Positions 35,334 to 45,043 of a DNA stretch of 64,000 nucleotides are shown one piece after another. A program made the translations under genes and the position numbers. The notes below the pieces were generated by a model. The model was given only the letters and a program-made list of their open reading frames with translations. It was not told where the DNA came from and made no database searches. The DNA comes from Pseudomonas brassicacearum (GTDB taxonomy: Bacteria > Pseudomonadota > Gammaproteobacteria > Pseudomonadales > Pseudomonadaceae): assembly GCF_003732265.1 (NCBI RefSeq), contig NZ_MOBK01000010.1:124001-188000 (forward strand), in the 5' to 3' direction. How positions within the stretch are numbered: the first letter of the stretch is position 1; the number at the start of each line of letters is the position of its first letter.

Positions 35334-36602
35334 ATGTCTGATTTGAAAACTGCCGCTCTCGAATATCATGCCCATCCTCGTCCAGGTAAGCTGAGCGTCG
35401 AGCTCACCAAGGCCACTGCTACCGCCCGCGACCTGTCGCTGGCCTACAGCCCCGGCGTAGCCGAACCAGTACGCGAAATCGCCCGCGATCCTGAACTGGC
35501 CTACAAATACACCGGCAAAGGCAACCTGGTTGCAGTCATTTCCGATGGCACCGCGATTCTCGGCCTGGGTAACCTCGGCCCATTGGCTTCCAAGCCTGTG
35601 ATGGAAGGTAAAGGCGTGCTGTTCAAGCGCTTCGCCGGCATCGACGTTTTCGACATCGAAGTCGACTCCGAAAGCCCGCAAGCCTTCATCGACACCGTCA
35701 AGCGCATCTCCATCACCTTCGGTGGCATCAACCTGGAAGACATCAAGGCACCTGAGTGCTTTGAGATCGAGCGCGCTCTGATCGAGCAGTGCGACATTCC
35801 GGTATTCCACGATGACCAGCACGGCACTGCGATCGTTACCGCGGCCGGCATGATCAACGCCCTGGAAATCGCTGGCAAAACCCTCGCTGACGCCAAGATC
35901 GTCTGCCTGGGCGCCGGTGCGGCCGCCATCTCCTGCATGAAATTGCTGGTGAGCATGGGCGCCAACATCGAAAACATCTTCATGGTTGACCGTACCGGTG
36001 TGATCCACTCCGGCCGTGACGACCTGAACCAGTACAAGGCTGTCTTCGCTCACGCGACCGACAAGCGCACCCTGGCTGACGCCCTGCAAGGCGCAGACGT
36101 GTTCGTCGGCCTGTCCGGCCCGAACCTGCTGAGCGCTGAAGGCCTGAAATCCATGGCGGCCAACCCGATCGTGTTCGCGTGCTCCAACCCGGATCCGGAA
36201 ATCTCCCCGGAACTGGCTCACGCCACCCGTGACGACGTGATCATGGCCACCGGCCGTTCGGACTACCCGAACCAGGTCAACAACGTGCTGGGTTTCCCGT
36301 TCATCTTCCGCGGTGCCCTGGACGTTCGCGCCAAGCGCATCAACGAAGAAATGAAAGTGGCCGCGGCCAACGCCCTGCGTGAACTGGCCAAGCTGCCGGT
36401 TCCTCAGGAAGTGTGCGACGCCTACGGCGGTATCAAGCTGGAATTCGGTCGTGAGTACATCATTCCGAAACCAATGGATGCCCGCCTGATCACCCTGATC
36501 TCCGATGCTGTGGCCAAGGCTGCCATCGAGACCGGCGTAGCGACCCTGCCGTATCCGAAGAACTACCCGCTGAAAAGCGTGGATGACGTGTTCAACGGCT
36601 AA
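35334..36602 (+). CDS. maeB: Malic enzyme (oxaloacetate-decarboxylating, NADP type)
   Basis: The enzyme converts malate to pyruvate and CO2 with NAD(P)H formation, linking the TCA cycle to gluconeogenic and NADPH pools. The 422-residue protein has YSPGVAEPVREIA, DIEVDSESPQAFID, the metal-ligand FHDDQHGTAIV and the Rossmann GAGAAAISCMKLL segment. It lacks the C-terminal phosphotransacetylase-like domain of E. coli MaeB, so it is the short form. It is closely followed by a strong terminator. Confidence 0.94.
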   Translation: MSDLKTAALEYHAHPRPGKLSVELTKATATARDLSLAYSPGVAEPVREIARDPELAYKYTGKGNLVAVISDGTAILGLGNLGPLASKPVMEGKGVLFKRFAGIDVFDIEVDSESPQAFIDTVKRISITFGGINLEDIKAPECFEIERALIEQCDIPVFHDDQHGTAIVTAAGMINALEIAGKTLADAKIVCLGAGAAAISCMKLLVSMGANIENIFMVDRTGVIHSGRDDLNQYKAVFAHATDKRTLADALQGADVFVGLSGPNLLSAEGLKSMAANPIVFACSNPDPEISPELAHATRDDVIMATGRSDYPNQVNNVLGFPFIFRGALDVRAKRINEEMKVAAANALRELAKLPVPQEVCDAYGGIKLEFGREYIIPKPMDARLITLISDAVAKAAIETGVATLPYPKNYPLKSVDDVFNG

Positions 36603-36622
36603 GCCGTTGTAGCGCTTCAACC

Positions 36623-36659
36623 AAAAAGCCCCGGCTCGTATGAGTCGGGGCTTTTTTTT
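36623..36659 (+). terminator. Intrinsic terminator of the malic enzyme gene
   Basis: AAAAAGCCCCGGCTC-GTAT-GAGTCGGGGCTTTTTTTT is a long hairpin with one mismatch and an eight-T tail (given here in parts: stem GCCCCGGCTC / GAGTCGGGGC). Confidence 0.94.
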
Positions 36660-36691
36660 GCCTGAGCGTTTTGCAGCGGTTGTGATGGCCT

Positions 36692-36757
36692 CTTCGCGAG
36701 CAAGCCCGCTCCCACATTGGACGCGTACCCCTGTGGGAGCGGGCTTGCTCGCGAAGG
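36692..36757. repeat. REP pair between convergent maeB and ponA
   Basis: TTCGCGAGCAAGCCCGCTCC at 36693 and GGGAGCGGGCTTGCTCGCGA at 36735 form an inverted doublet. Confidence 0.92.
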
Positions 36758-36799
36758 CGGACTGGCAGGCGACACATCTATGTGTGGAATACACAAATC

Positions 36800-36840
36800 A
36801 AAAAAAAGCCCCGCTCTTCTTCCGAAGGCGGGGCTTTTAC
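36800..36840 (-). terminator. Terminator for ponA
   Basis: AAAAAAAGCCCCGC and GCGGGGCTTTT flank a TCTTCTTCCGAAG loop. On the minus strand the hairpin is followed by a run of T, placing it just after the ponA stop at 36855. Confidence 0.88.
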
Positions 36841-36854
36841 GTTGCGCTAGCCGA

Positions 36855-39299
36855 TCAGAACAAATCGATCGGTGCCGCTTCATCCGCTGGCAGCGGGCTG
36901 CCCGGCGCCGTGCCGTTGCCCAGCTCGTTCACCGACGGTGGTGTGTCTTCGGCCTTGAACAGTTCGAAGTACGCGCCTGGCGTGCCTGGGCTGGCGGCAC
37001 GACCACTGACCGGGTCGACTCGCAGGCTCAGGATGCCTTCCGGCTCTGGCTGCGTATGCGGCGGCTTGTCTTTGAGGGCGGCAGCCATGTAGTTCATCCA
37101 GATCGGCAACGCGACGGTGCCGCCGAACTCCTTGCGACCCAGGCTTTCTGGCTGGTCGAAACCGGTCCAGACAGTGGTCACGTAATCGGCGTTATAGCCG
37201 GAGAACCACGCATCCTTGGATTCGTTGGTCGTACCGGTCTTGCCCGCAATGTCGCCACGTCCCAGGGCCAGCGCGCGACGGCCGGTACCGAGCTTGATCA
37301 CGTCCTCCAGCATGCTGTTGAGGATGTAAGTCGTGCGGCCATCGACAATGCGTTCGGCTACGGCTGGCGTTTGCGGCGCGGTGCCCGGCGCGGCTGGCGC
37401 CTCACCCGGTGTCGCGTTGACCGTAAAGGTCTGCGCGACCGGCGCAGCAATGCCACTGCTCGCTGCAGCGCCCTGAGGAACGCTTGGCGGGTTGGCGACG
37501 AACAGCGTGTCGCCGTTGCGACTTTCGATCTTGTCGATGATGTACGGGGTAATCTTGAAGCCGCCGTTGGCGAAGGTGCTCCAGCCCGTGGCGATCTCCA
37601 TCGGCGTCAGGGTTGCGGTGCCCAGCGCCAGCGACAGGTTGGGCGGCAGGTCCTGCTTGTTGAAGCCAAAGCGGGTGATGTAGTCGATCGTCTTGCCAAC
37701 GCCCATCGCTTGCAGCAAGCGGATCGACACCAGGTTGCGCGACTTGTACAACGCCTCGCGCAGACGGATCGGACCGAGGAAGGTGTTGGTGTCGTTCTTC
37801 GGACGCCAGACCTTGTCCAGGTATTCGTCGACAAACACGATCGGCGCGTCGTTCACCAGGCTGGAGGCGGTGTAGCCGTTATCCAGCGCCGCACTGTAGA
37901 CGAACGGTTTGAAGCTCGAGCCTGGCTGGCGCTTGGCCTGCAAGGCACGGTTGTAGTTGCTCTGCTCGAAGGCAAAACCGCCGACCAGCGAACGAATGGC
38001 GCCGTTCTGCGGATCAAGCGATACCAGCGCGCCTTGCGCCTGCGGGATCTGGCTGAATTTCAGCGAGTTGTCCGGCTGGCGCTGCACGCGAATCAGATCG
38101 CCGACCTGGGCTACATCCGCAGGCTGCTTCGGATTGGCGCCCATGCTGTTGGTGTTCAGGAACGGACGTGCCCACTTCATGCTGTCCCAGCCGACGTGTT
38201 CGTCACCGGTGCGGGTCATCACTTGCAGGCCATTCTTGTCGACCTGAGTCACGATGGCGGGTTCAAGGCTGCTGATCGTGCGTTGCTTGGTCAGCTCGGT
38301 GGCCCAGGCCTCGCGCGTCTTGCCCGGCAGGCGTGACTCGGGGCCGCGATAGCCATGGCGCTGGTCATACGTCATCAAGCCTTCGTGAAGCGCAGTGTTG
38401 GCCATTTCCTGCAGATTGCTCGGCACGGTCGTGGTCACGCGGAAACCTTCGGTGTAGGCGTCGCTGCCATAACGCCCGACCATCTCGGCACGGGCCATTT
38501 CGGCGATGTACGGTGCATTCACTTCCGGCGTCGGCACGTGATAGCTGGCGTTCAGCGGTTCGTTGATTGCCGTGGTGTAGTCCGCTTCGGTGATTTTCCC
38601 GAGCTTGTACATGCGCCCCAGAATCCAGTCGCGGCGCTCTTTACTGCGCGCCGGGTTGGCCAGCGGGTTGAAGCGCGACGGGGCTTTTGGCAGGCCGGCG
38701 ATCATCGCCATCTGGGCGAGGCTGACGTCACGAATCGATTTGCCGTAGTAAACCTGCGCGGCGGCTTCGATGCCGTAGGCGCGGTTGCCCAGGTAGATCT
38801 TGTTGACGTAAAGCTCAAGGATCTCGTCCTTGGTCAGCTGCCGTTCGATCTGCAAGGCCAGGAGAATTTCGGTGGTTTTGCGCGAGAAGCTGCGCTCGCT
38901 GGTCAGGAAGAAGTTCTTCGCGACCTGCATGGTGATGGTGCTGCCGCCGGACTGAATGTGCCCGCTTTTGACCAATTGGGTCGCTGCACGCATCAGGCTG
39001 CTGGGATCGACGCCATAGTGGTTGGCGAAATTGTCGTCTTCAGCACTTAGTAACGCATTAATGAAATTGGGCGGAATGTCGGCGAAACGGATCGGAGTAC
39101 GGCGCATTTCGCCAAATTCTGCGATCAACTTGTTATCGCTGCTGTAGACCCGCAAAGGAATCTGCAACTGGATGCTTCTCAGCGCCTCCACGGATGGCAA
39201 TCCGGGACTAAGGTAAAGAAAGGCGCCACTCAGACCCAGAAGCAGTCCGCAGAAAACGGCGACGATGGACCAACCGAAAAATTTCAGCAGACGAATCAA
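36855..39299 (-). CDS. ponA: Penicillin-binding protein 1A
   Basis: PBP1a is the bifunctional glycosyltransferase/transpeptidase that builds peptidoglycan. The start used is TTG 39299 (product MIRLLKFFGWSIVAVF), because homologues begin at this point. A longer frame from TTG 39362 is possible and no ATG fits. The glycosyltransferase motif is AEDDNFANHYGVD, and the transpeptidase has SSFK (PGSSFKPFVY), SRN (SRNLVSIR) and KTGT (GKTGTTNESKD). A Pro/Ala-rich insert follows residue ~640. It is divergent from pilM, as in PAO1. Confidence 0.94.
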   Translation of the reverse strand: MIRLLKFFGWSIVAVFCGLLLGLSGAFLYLSPGLPSVEALRSIQLQIPLRVYSSDNKLIAEFGEMRRTPIRFADIPPNFINALLSAEDDNFANHYGVDPSSLMRAATQLVKSGHIQSGGSTITMQVAKNFFLTSERSFSRKTTEILLALQIERQLTKDEILELYVNKIYLGNRAYGIEAAAQVYYGKSIRDVSLAQMAMIAGLPKAPSRFNPLANPARSKERRDWILGRMYKLGKITEADYTTAINEPLNASYHVPTPEVNAPYIAEMARAEMVGRYGSDAYTEGFRVTTTVPSNLQEMANTALHEGLMTYDQRHGYRGPESRLPGKTREAWATELTKQRTISSLEPAIVTQVDKNGLQVMTRTGDEHVGWDSMKWARPFLNTNSMGANPKQPADVAQVGDLIRVQRQPDNSLKFSQIPQAQGALVSLDPQNGAIRSLVGGFAFEQSNYNRALQAKRQPGSSFKPFVYSAALDNGYTASSLVNDAPIVFVDEYLDKVWRPKNDTNTFLGPIRLREALYKSRNLVSIRLLQAMGVGKTIDYITRFGFNKQDLPPNLSLALGTATLTPMEIATGWSTFANGGFKITPYIIDKIESRNGDTLFVANPPSVPQGAAASSGIAAPVAQTFTVNATPGEAPAAPGTAPQTPAVAERIVDGRTTYILNSMLEDVIKLGTGRRALALGRGDIAGKTGTTNESKDAWFSGYNADYVTTVWTGFDQPESLGRKEFGGTVALPIWMNYMAAALKDKPPHTQPEPEGILSLRVDPVSGRAASPGTPGAYFELFKAEDTPPSVNELGNGTAPGSPLPADEAAPIDLF

Positions 39300-39515
39300 G
39301 GCTTTTGGACATCCAGGGCAAAGAATGAATGAGGCATCAGGGTTCGGATAAACAGGGAACAACCCGCGCTTGAAGTAAAAACCGGAAAAAAACGCTGGGC
39401 ATTATAAGCATTTTTCCGCGGGGAGCGTCATTGGCGCTTCTGTCAAGACGGGAGGTAATGAACGCAACGGATATTACAGAGTCCGTAAGACACGGATAGT
39501 CATAGGGAATGGGCA

Positions 39516-40580
39516 GTGCTAGGACTCTTCAATAAAAAAGCCAACTCGCTGTTGGGGATCGACATCAGTTCCACGTCGGTAAAGCTTCTGGAACTGAGTC
39601 GTCAGGGTGACCGTTATCGGGTCGAGGCCTACGCGGTAGAGCCGTTGCCGGCCAATGCGGTAGTCGAAAAAAACATCGCTGAGCTTGAGGGTGTCGGGCA
39701 GGCGCTCTCTCGTGTGCTGCTCAAGGCCAGATCCAGCCTCAAGAACGTGGCGGTGGCAGTGGCTGGTTCGGCAGTGATCACCAAGACCATCGAGATGGAC
39801 GGCGGTCTTTCCGACGACGAGATGGAAAACCAGCTCAAGATCGAGGCCGATCAATACATTCCCTATCCGTTGGACGAAGTCGCGATCGACTTCGAGGTCC
39901 AGGGCGTGTCTGCGCGTAACCCGGAGCGGGTCAATGTGCTGCTGGCCGCCTGTCGCAAGGAAAACGTCGAAGTCCGTGAAGCGGCCCTCGCCCTGGCCGG
40001 CCTGACCGCGCGCGTGGTCGATGTCGAGGCTTACGCGCTGGAGCGCTCCTTCGGTTTGCTCTCGACACAACTGGCCGCTTCTCAGGAGCGCCTGACGGTC
40101 GCGGTGGTGGACATTGGCGCGACCATGACCACCCTCAGCGTGCTGCACAACGGCAAGATCATCTACACCCGCGAGCAATTGTTCGGCGGTCGGCAACTGA
40201 CCGAGGAAATTCAGCGACGCTATGGCCTGACGGTCGAGCAGGCCGGGCTGGCGAAGAAGCAGGGCGGTTTGCCCGACGACTACGTCAGCGAGGTCTTGCA
40301 ACCGTTTCGCGAGGCGCTGGTGCAACAGGTTTCGCGCTCGTTGCAGTTCTTCTTTGCCTCTGGGCAGTACAACGCGGTCGATCACATTCTGCTGGCCGGT
40401 GGCACGGCGTCGGTGTCGGGGCTGGACCGGTTGATCGAACAGCGCCTGGACACGCCGACCCAAGTGGCCAACCCGTTCTCCAACATGGCCCTGAGCAGCA
40501 AGGTCAACGCCGGCGCCCTGGCCAGCGATGCGCCGGCCTTGATGATCGCGTGCGGGCTCGCCCTCAGGAGTTTCGACTGA
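39516..40580 (+). CDS. pilM: Type IV pilus assembly protein PilM
   Basis: PilM is the cytoplasmic actin-like ATP-binding platform of the pilus alignment complex. The 354-residue product starts at GTG (MLGLFNKKANSLLGIDISST), which holds the phosphate-1 motif GIDISSTSVKLLEL. VVDIGATMTTLSVL and LLAGGTASVSGLD match the actin-fold phosphate-2 and adenosine motifs. Its stop shares one base with pilN. Confidence 0.96.
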   Translation: MLGLFNKKANSLLGIDISSTSVKLLELSRQGDRYRVEAYAVEPLPANAVVEKNIAELEGVGQALSRVLLKARSSLKNVAVAVAGSAVITKTIEMDGGLSDDEMENQLKIEADQYIPYPLDEVAIDFEVQGVSARNPERVNVLLAACRKENVEVREAALALAGLTARVVDVEAYALERSFGLLSTQLAASQERLTVAVVDIGATMTTLSVLHNGKIIYTREQLFGGRQLTEEIQRRYGLTVEQAGLAKKQGGLPDDYVSEVLQPFREALVQQVSRSLQFFFASGQYNAVDHILLAGGTASVSGLDRLIEQRLDTPTQVANPFSNMALSSKVNAGALASDAPALMIACGLALRSFD

Positions 40581-41146
40581 TGGCGCGGATCAATCTTTTA
40601 CCCTGGCGCGAAGAGCGGCGAGAAGAACGCCGCAAACGCTTTTTGCTGGCGTTGGTCGGCGTGCTGCTGTGTTCTGTGGGGGGCGTACTGGTCGCGGATC
40701 AGCTCATCAGCGGCGCCATCGATCGGCAGGCTGCCCGTAACGCCTACATCGGCAAGCAGATCGCCGTGGTCGACGAGCGGATCGCACAGATCAGTGATTT
40801 GAAAGCCCGACGCCAGCAACTGGTCGAGCGCATGCGCATTATTCAGGACCTGCAAGGTAACCGGCCGATCAGCGGCCGGATCTTCGATCAACTGGCGCGC
40901 ACGTTGCCGGACGGCGTGTATTTCACCGAAGTGAAAATGGTCGGCAAAACCCTCTCCATCACCGGCGCGGCGGAGTCCAACAATCGCGTGTCGGACCTGA
41001 TGCGCAACCTGGATGCGTCCGACTGGTTCGATGCCCCGAGCCTTACCGAGGTCAAGGCGACGACCGCTGGTCAACTGGACCAGGCCAATGTCTTTCAGCT
41101 GACCGTTCGTCAGACACAACCCGCTGCCGTGGAGGACGATAAATGA
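40580..41146 (+). CDS. pilN: Type IV pilus assembly protein PilN
   Basis: PilN is a bitopic inner-membrane protein. Its cytoplasmic N terminus (MARINLLPWREERREER) carries the INLLPWR motif that binds PilM. One membrane helix is followed by a coiled coil (DERIAQISDLKARRQQLVER) and a periplasmic ferredoxin-like domain. The start is ATG 40580, overlapping the pilM stop, giving 188 residues. Confidence 0.96.
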   Translation: MARINLLPWREERREERRKRFLLALVGVLLCSVGGVLVADQLISGAIDRQAARNAYIGKQIAVVDERIAQISDLKARRQQLVERMRIIQDLQGNRPISGRIFDQLARTLPDGVYFTEVKMVGKTLSITGAAESNNRVSDLMRNLDASDWFDAPSLTEVKATTAGQLDQANVFQLTVRQTQPAAVEDDK

Positions 41147-41766
41147 GTCCGTCCCAATGGCTGGAAGGGTTGCGCAATGTTGACCTGGGCGATCTGGACA
41201 CCAACAACATGGGTTCCTGGCCGCCAGCGATCAAGGCCGTGGTGGCTGTTCTGCTGATGCTGCTGGTGTTGGCGCTGGGGTACACCTTTTACCTCAGTGA
41301 CCTCGAAGACCAGCTCAATCTGAAGCGTGAGGAAGAGTCGACCCTCAAGGAACAGTTCGCGACCAAAGCCCACATGGCGGCGAATCTGGAGCTGTACACC
41401 CAGCAAATGAAAGAGATGGAAACCTCCTTTGGCATGCTATTGCGGCAATTGCCCAGCGACACCGAGGTTCCCGGCCTGCTGGAAGACATCACCCGCACGG
41501 GCCTCGGCAGCGGGCTGGAGTTCGAAGAGATCAAGCTGCTGCCGGAAGTCACCCAGCAGTTTTATATCGAATTGCCGATTCAGATCACTGTCACCGGCGC
41601 CTATCACGACCTGGCGACCTTCGTCAGTGGTGTGGCGGGGCTGCCCCGGATCGTGACACTGCATGATTTCGACATTGCGCCGGCCAGCCCTGAAGGCGGA
41701 CCGAAGTTGCGCATGAGCATCCTTGCCAAGACCTACCGCTACAACGGCAGCGGGGCGCAGAAATGA
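41143..41766 (+). CDS. pilO: Type IV pilus assembly protein PilO
   Basis: PilO partners PilN in the alignment complex linking inner and outer membrane parts. The 207-residue protein has a short N terminus with a membrane helix (about residues 25-47), a coiled coil, and a periplasmic ferredoxin-like domain (GAYHDLATFVSGVAGLPRIVTL). It overlaps both neighbours by 4 bases. Confidence 0.95.
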   Translation: MSPSQWLEGLRNVDLGDLDTNNMGSWPPAIKAVVAVLLMLLVLALGYTFYLSDLEDQLNLKREEESTLKEQFATKAHMAANLELYTQQMKEMETSFGMLLRQLPSDTEVPGLLEDITRTGLGSGLEFEEIKLLPEVTQQFYIELPIQITVTGAYHDLATFVSGVAGLPRIVTLHDFDIAPASPEGGPKLRMSILAKTYRYNGSGAQK

Positions 41767-42290
41767 GCCCGATTCGTTGTGTTTCGATGGTGGTGTTGTT
41801 CGCCAGCCTGGCCGCGTGCGGTAGCGACAACGATGTCGGCGACCTGGATGCCTACATGAACGAAGTGCGCCTGCGGGCCCCGGGCAAAATTGAACCAACG
41901 CCGACGTTTCGGTCTTACCCAACGTTCACTTACAACGCCGCCAACCTGCGCAGCCCGTTTTCCCGGCAGGTCAGAGTGGACCTGGCGGGCCAGAAACGCG
42001 GCTCGCGCAACGTCAAGCCCGACCCCGATCGGGTCAAGCAGTACCTCGAAGGATTCAACATCGAGCAGTTTGAAATGGTCGGCACGATCTCCAATGCCTC
42101 CGGCTCCTTTGCGCTGTTGCGCGGGGCGGGCGGGGTGCATCGGCTGAAGGTTGGCGATTACCTGGGGAGAAACGATGGCCGGATCGTCGCCATCAGCGGC
42201 TCACAAGTCGATGTGGTCGAAATCGTTCCCGATGGCGAGGGTGCCTGGCTGGAGCGGCCACGAACCCTTCCTTTGAAAGAGCACTCATAG
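41763..42290 (+). CDS. pilP: Type IV pilus lipoprotein PilP
   Basis: PilP is an inner-membrane lipoprotein bridging PilNO to the secretin PilQ. The 175-residue protein has a lipobox (FASLAACGS, Cys near residue 19). A linker follows, then the HR-like beta domain with LEGFNIEQFEMVGTI and GDYLGRNDGRI, which match known PilP motifs. It overlaps pilO by 4 bases and is 13 bases before pilQ. Confidence 0.95.
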   Translation: MSPIRCVSMVVLFASLAACGSDNDVGDLDAYMNEVRLRAPGKIEPTPTFRSYPTFTYNAANLRSPFSRQVRVDLAGQKRGSRNVKPDPDRVKQYLEGFNIEQFEMVGTISNASGSFALLRGAGGVHRLKVGDYLGRNDGRIVAISGSQVDVVEIVPDGEGAWLERPRTLPLKEHS

Positions 42291-42303
42291 TGGAACTCGA
42301 ATA

Positions 42304-44370
42304 ATGAACAGGACTTTCTCAACCCTCGGCATTTCGCTATGGATAGCGTTGGTGTCTCCGATGGTGCTGGCGACCAACCTCAAAGCGCTGGATGTTGCTG
42401 CGCTGCCGGGTGATCGCGTCGAGTTGAAGTTATCTTTCGATGGGCCGCCACCGGTGCCCGACGGTTACACCACCGAACAGCCGGCGCGGATTGCGCTGGA
42501 CCTGCCCGGTGTGGTCAGTCAGTTGAAGAGCAAGACTCGCGACCTGGGGGGCGGCAAAGCCCGCAGCGCCACGGTGGTGGAGGCCAACGACCGCACGCGG
42601 CTCATCATTAACCTGACGCAGTTGACTCCGTATAACGCGAGGGTCGAAGGCAATAATCTGTTGGTGGTGATTGGACAAGGGGCGAACAGCAAAGCCTCGA
42701 AACCGGCACCTCGCGCCGCAGTTGCAACGCCGGCACCGGCGAAAACCTACGCCCCTTCGAGCAAGTCCATTCGCGGCGTCGACTTCCAGCGCGGCACCCA
42801 GGGTGAAGGCAATGTGGTCATCGACCTGTCGGATCCCTCCATCGCGCCGGACATCCAGGAACACGAAGGCAAGATCATCCTCGGTTTCGCCAGGACCCAA
42901 TTGCCCGAAAAGTTGCGTGTGCGCCTCGACGTCAAGGATTTCGCCACCCCGGTGCAATTCGTCAACGCCGTCGCCACCGGCGACCGAGCCACGATCACCA
43001 TCGAGCCCGGCGGCGCCTTCGACTACTCGACCTATCAGACCGACAACAAGCTGACCGTCAGCATCCGGCCGATGACCGTCGACGATCTGCAAAAGCGCAA
43101 TGCACAGCGCTTCGCCTACACCGGCGAAAAACTCTCGCTGAATTTCCAGGACATCGACGTGCGCTCGGTGCTGCAACTGATCGCTGATTTCACCAACCTC
43201 AATCTGGTGGCCAGCGATACCGTGCAGGGCGGCATCACGTTGCGGTTGCAGAATGTGCCATGGGATCAGGCGCTGGACCTGGTGCTGAAAACCAAGGGCC
43301 TGGACAAGCGCAAGATCGGCAACGTGCTGCTGGTGGCGCCGGCCGATGAAATCGCCGCCCGGGAGCGTCAGGAACTGGAATCGCAGAAGCAGATCTCCGA
43401 ACTGGCGCCGCTGCGGCGCGAGCTGTTGCAGGTTAATTACGCCAAGGCGGCGGACATTGCCAAGCTGTTCACTTCAGTGACCAGCGCCGACGCGAAGGCC
43501 GACGAGCGGGGGTCGATTACTGTTGATGAGCGCACCAACAACATCATCGCCTACCAGCCTCAAGATCGCCTGGATGAGCTTCGTCGCATCGTTACGCAAC
43601 TGGATATCCCGGTTCGTCAGGTAATGATTGAAGCGCGAATCGTCGAAGCCAACGTCGACTACGACAAAAGCCTCGGCGTGCGCTGGGGTGGTTCGGTGCG
43701 CAACAAGGGCAACTGGAACACCTCCGGGGCCAGCGATGGGAGGACCATCGGCACACCGGAAAGCACCAGTACCAACTCGTCGTTTGTCGACATGGGCGCA
43801 GCGGGAAGCACCTCGGGCATTGGCATTGCCTTCATCACCGACAACGTGTTGCTGGACCTGGAGCTGACGGCAATGGAGAAAACCGGCAACGGTGAAATCG
43901 TCTCGCAGCCCAAGGTAGTCACGTCCGACAAGGAAACCGCCAAAATCCTCAAGGGCACGGAGATTCCCTACCAGGAAGCCAGCTCCAGCGGCGCGACGTC
44001 TGTGTCTTTCAAGGAGGCCTCGCTGTCGCTGGAAGTGACGCCGCAGATCACCCCGGACAACCGGATCATCATGGAGGTCAAGGTCACCAAGGACGAGCCG
44101 GACTACCTGAACAAGGTGCAGGATGTACCGCCGATCAAGAAAAACGAGGTCAACGCCAAGGTCCTGGTCAACGATGGCGAGACCATCGTCATTGGCGGGG
44201 TTTTCTCAAATACTCAAAGCAAGGTTGTAGATAAGGTGCCATTTCTCGGCGATGTGCCGTATCTTGGCCGCCTTTTCCGGCGTGACGTGGTTTCGGAGAA
44301 AAAATCCGAGCTGCTGGTATTTCTCACTCCGCGTATCATGAACAACCAGGCGATTGCTGTGAGTCATTGA
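42304..44370 (+). CDS. pilQ: Type IV pilus secretin PilQ
   Basis: PilQ is the outer-membrane secretin channel through which the pilus emerges. The 688-residue protein has a signal peptide, two AMIN domains that bind peptidoglycan (about residues 30-120 and 150-250), an N0/STN domain (SLNFQDIDVRSVLQLIADFTN), an N1 domain and the C-terminal secretin domain. That domain ends with VPFLGDVPYLGRLFRR and LLVFLTPRIM, which are diagnostic. Confidence 0.97.
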   Translation: MNRTFSTLGISLWIALVSPMVLATNLKALDVAALPGDRVELKLSFDGPPPVPDGYTTEQPARIALDLPGVVSQLKSKTRDLGGGKARSATVVEANDRTRLIINLTQLTPYNARVEGNNLLVVIGQGANSKASKPAPRAAVATPAPAKTYAPSSKSIRGVDFQRGTQGEGNVVIDLSDPSIAPDIQEHEGKIILGFARTQLPEKLRVRLDVKDFATPVQFVNAVATGDRATITIEPGGAFDYSTYQTDNKLTVSIRPMTVDDLQKRNAQRFAYTGEKLSLNFQDIDVRSVLQLIADFTNLNLVASDTVQGGITLRLQNVPWDQALDLVLKTKGLDKRKIGNVLLVAPADEIAARERQELESQKQISELAPLRRELLQVNYAKAADIAKLFTSVTSADAKADERGSITVDERTNNIIAYQPQDRLDELRRIVTQLDIPVRQVMIEARIVEANVDYDKSLGVRWGGSVRNKGNWNTSGASDGRTIGTPESTSTNSSFVDMGAAGSTSGIGIAFITDNVLLDLELTAMEKTGNGEIVSQPKVVTSDKETAKILKGTEIPYQEASSSGATSVSFKEASLSLEVTPQITPDNRIIMEVKVTKDEPDYLNKVQDVPPIKKNEVNAKVLVNDGETIVIGGVFSNTQSKVVDKVPFLGDVPYLGRLFRRDVVSEKKSELLVFLTPRIMNNQAIAVSH

Positions 44371-44374
44371 TTCT

Positions 44375-44893
44375 GTGCGAAATTTGATTCTTGTTGGACC
44401 GATGGGCGCTGGTAAAAGCACCATCGGCCGGTTGCTGGCCAAAGAGCTGCGCCTGCCGTTCAAAGATTCCGATAAGGAAATTGAATTGCGCACGGGCGCC
44501 AATATCCCGTGGATTTTCGATAAAGAAGGCGAACCGGGCTTTCGTGACCGCGAGCAGGCGATGATTGCCGAGCTGTGTGGCTGCGATGGCGTGGTGTTGG
44601 CGACCGGTGGCGGCGCAGTCATGCGCGAAGCCAATCGTCGGGCGCTGCATGCCGGTGGTCGGGTGGTCTACTTGCATGCTTCCGTCGAGCAGCAAGTCGG
44701 CCGTACTGCCCGCGACCGCAATCGACCCCTGTTGCGTACCGCCGATCCCGCCAAGACCCTGCGGGATCTGTTGGCCATCCGCGATCCGCTGTATCGGGAA
44801 ATCGCCGACCTGGTGGTTGAAACCGATGAGCGGCCGCCGCGAATGGTGGTGCTCGACATCCTCGAACGCTTGCAGCAGCTACCGCCCCGTTAA
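44375..44893 (+). CDS. aroK: Shikimate kinase
   Basis: AroK phosphorylates shikimate in the chorismate pathway. The 172-residue protein starts at GTG (MRNLILVGPMGAGKSTIGRL), with Walker A GPMGAGKST. The shikimate-binding FRDRE and GGGAV motifs are visible. The stop of pilQ is 4 bases upstream, so it belongs to the pil transcript. The pilQ-aroK-aroB order is conserved in gammaproteobacteria. Confidence 0.96.
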   Translation: MRNLILVGPMGAGKSTIGRLLAKELRLPFKDSDKEIELRTGANIPWIFDKEGEPGFRDREQAMIAELCGCDGVVLATGGGAVMREANRRALHAGGRVVYLHASVEQQVGRTARDRNRPLLRTADPAKTLRDLLAIRDPLYREIADLVVETDERPPRMVVLDILERLQQLPPR

Positions 44894-45043
44894 TGCGCAG
44901 CGCGAAATGCGCTATCCTCGGCGTCCTGTCATGACCGCTCCGGGTTGTGGCAGATGGCTACCGAACGGCATCACACCAGCAGATGCCGTGGACATTCGAT
45001 AACTCAAGGCAGGACGCCTGATTCATCTTCACTGTGGGGACAC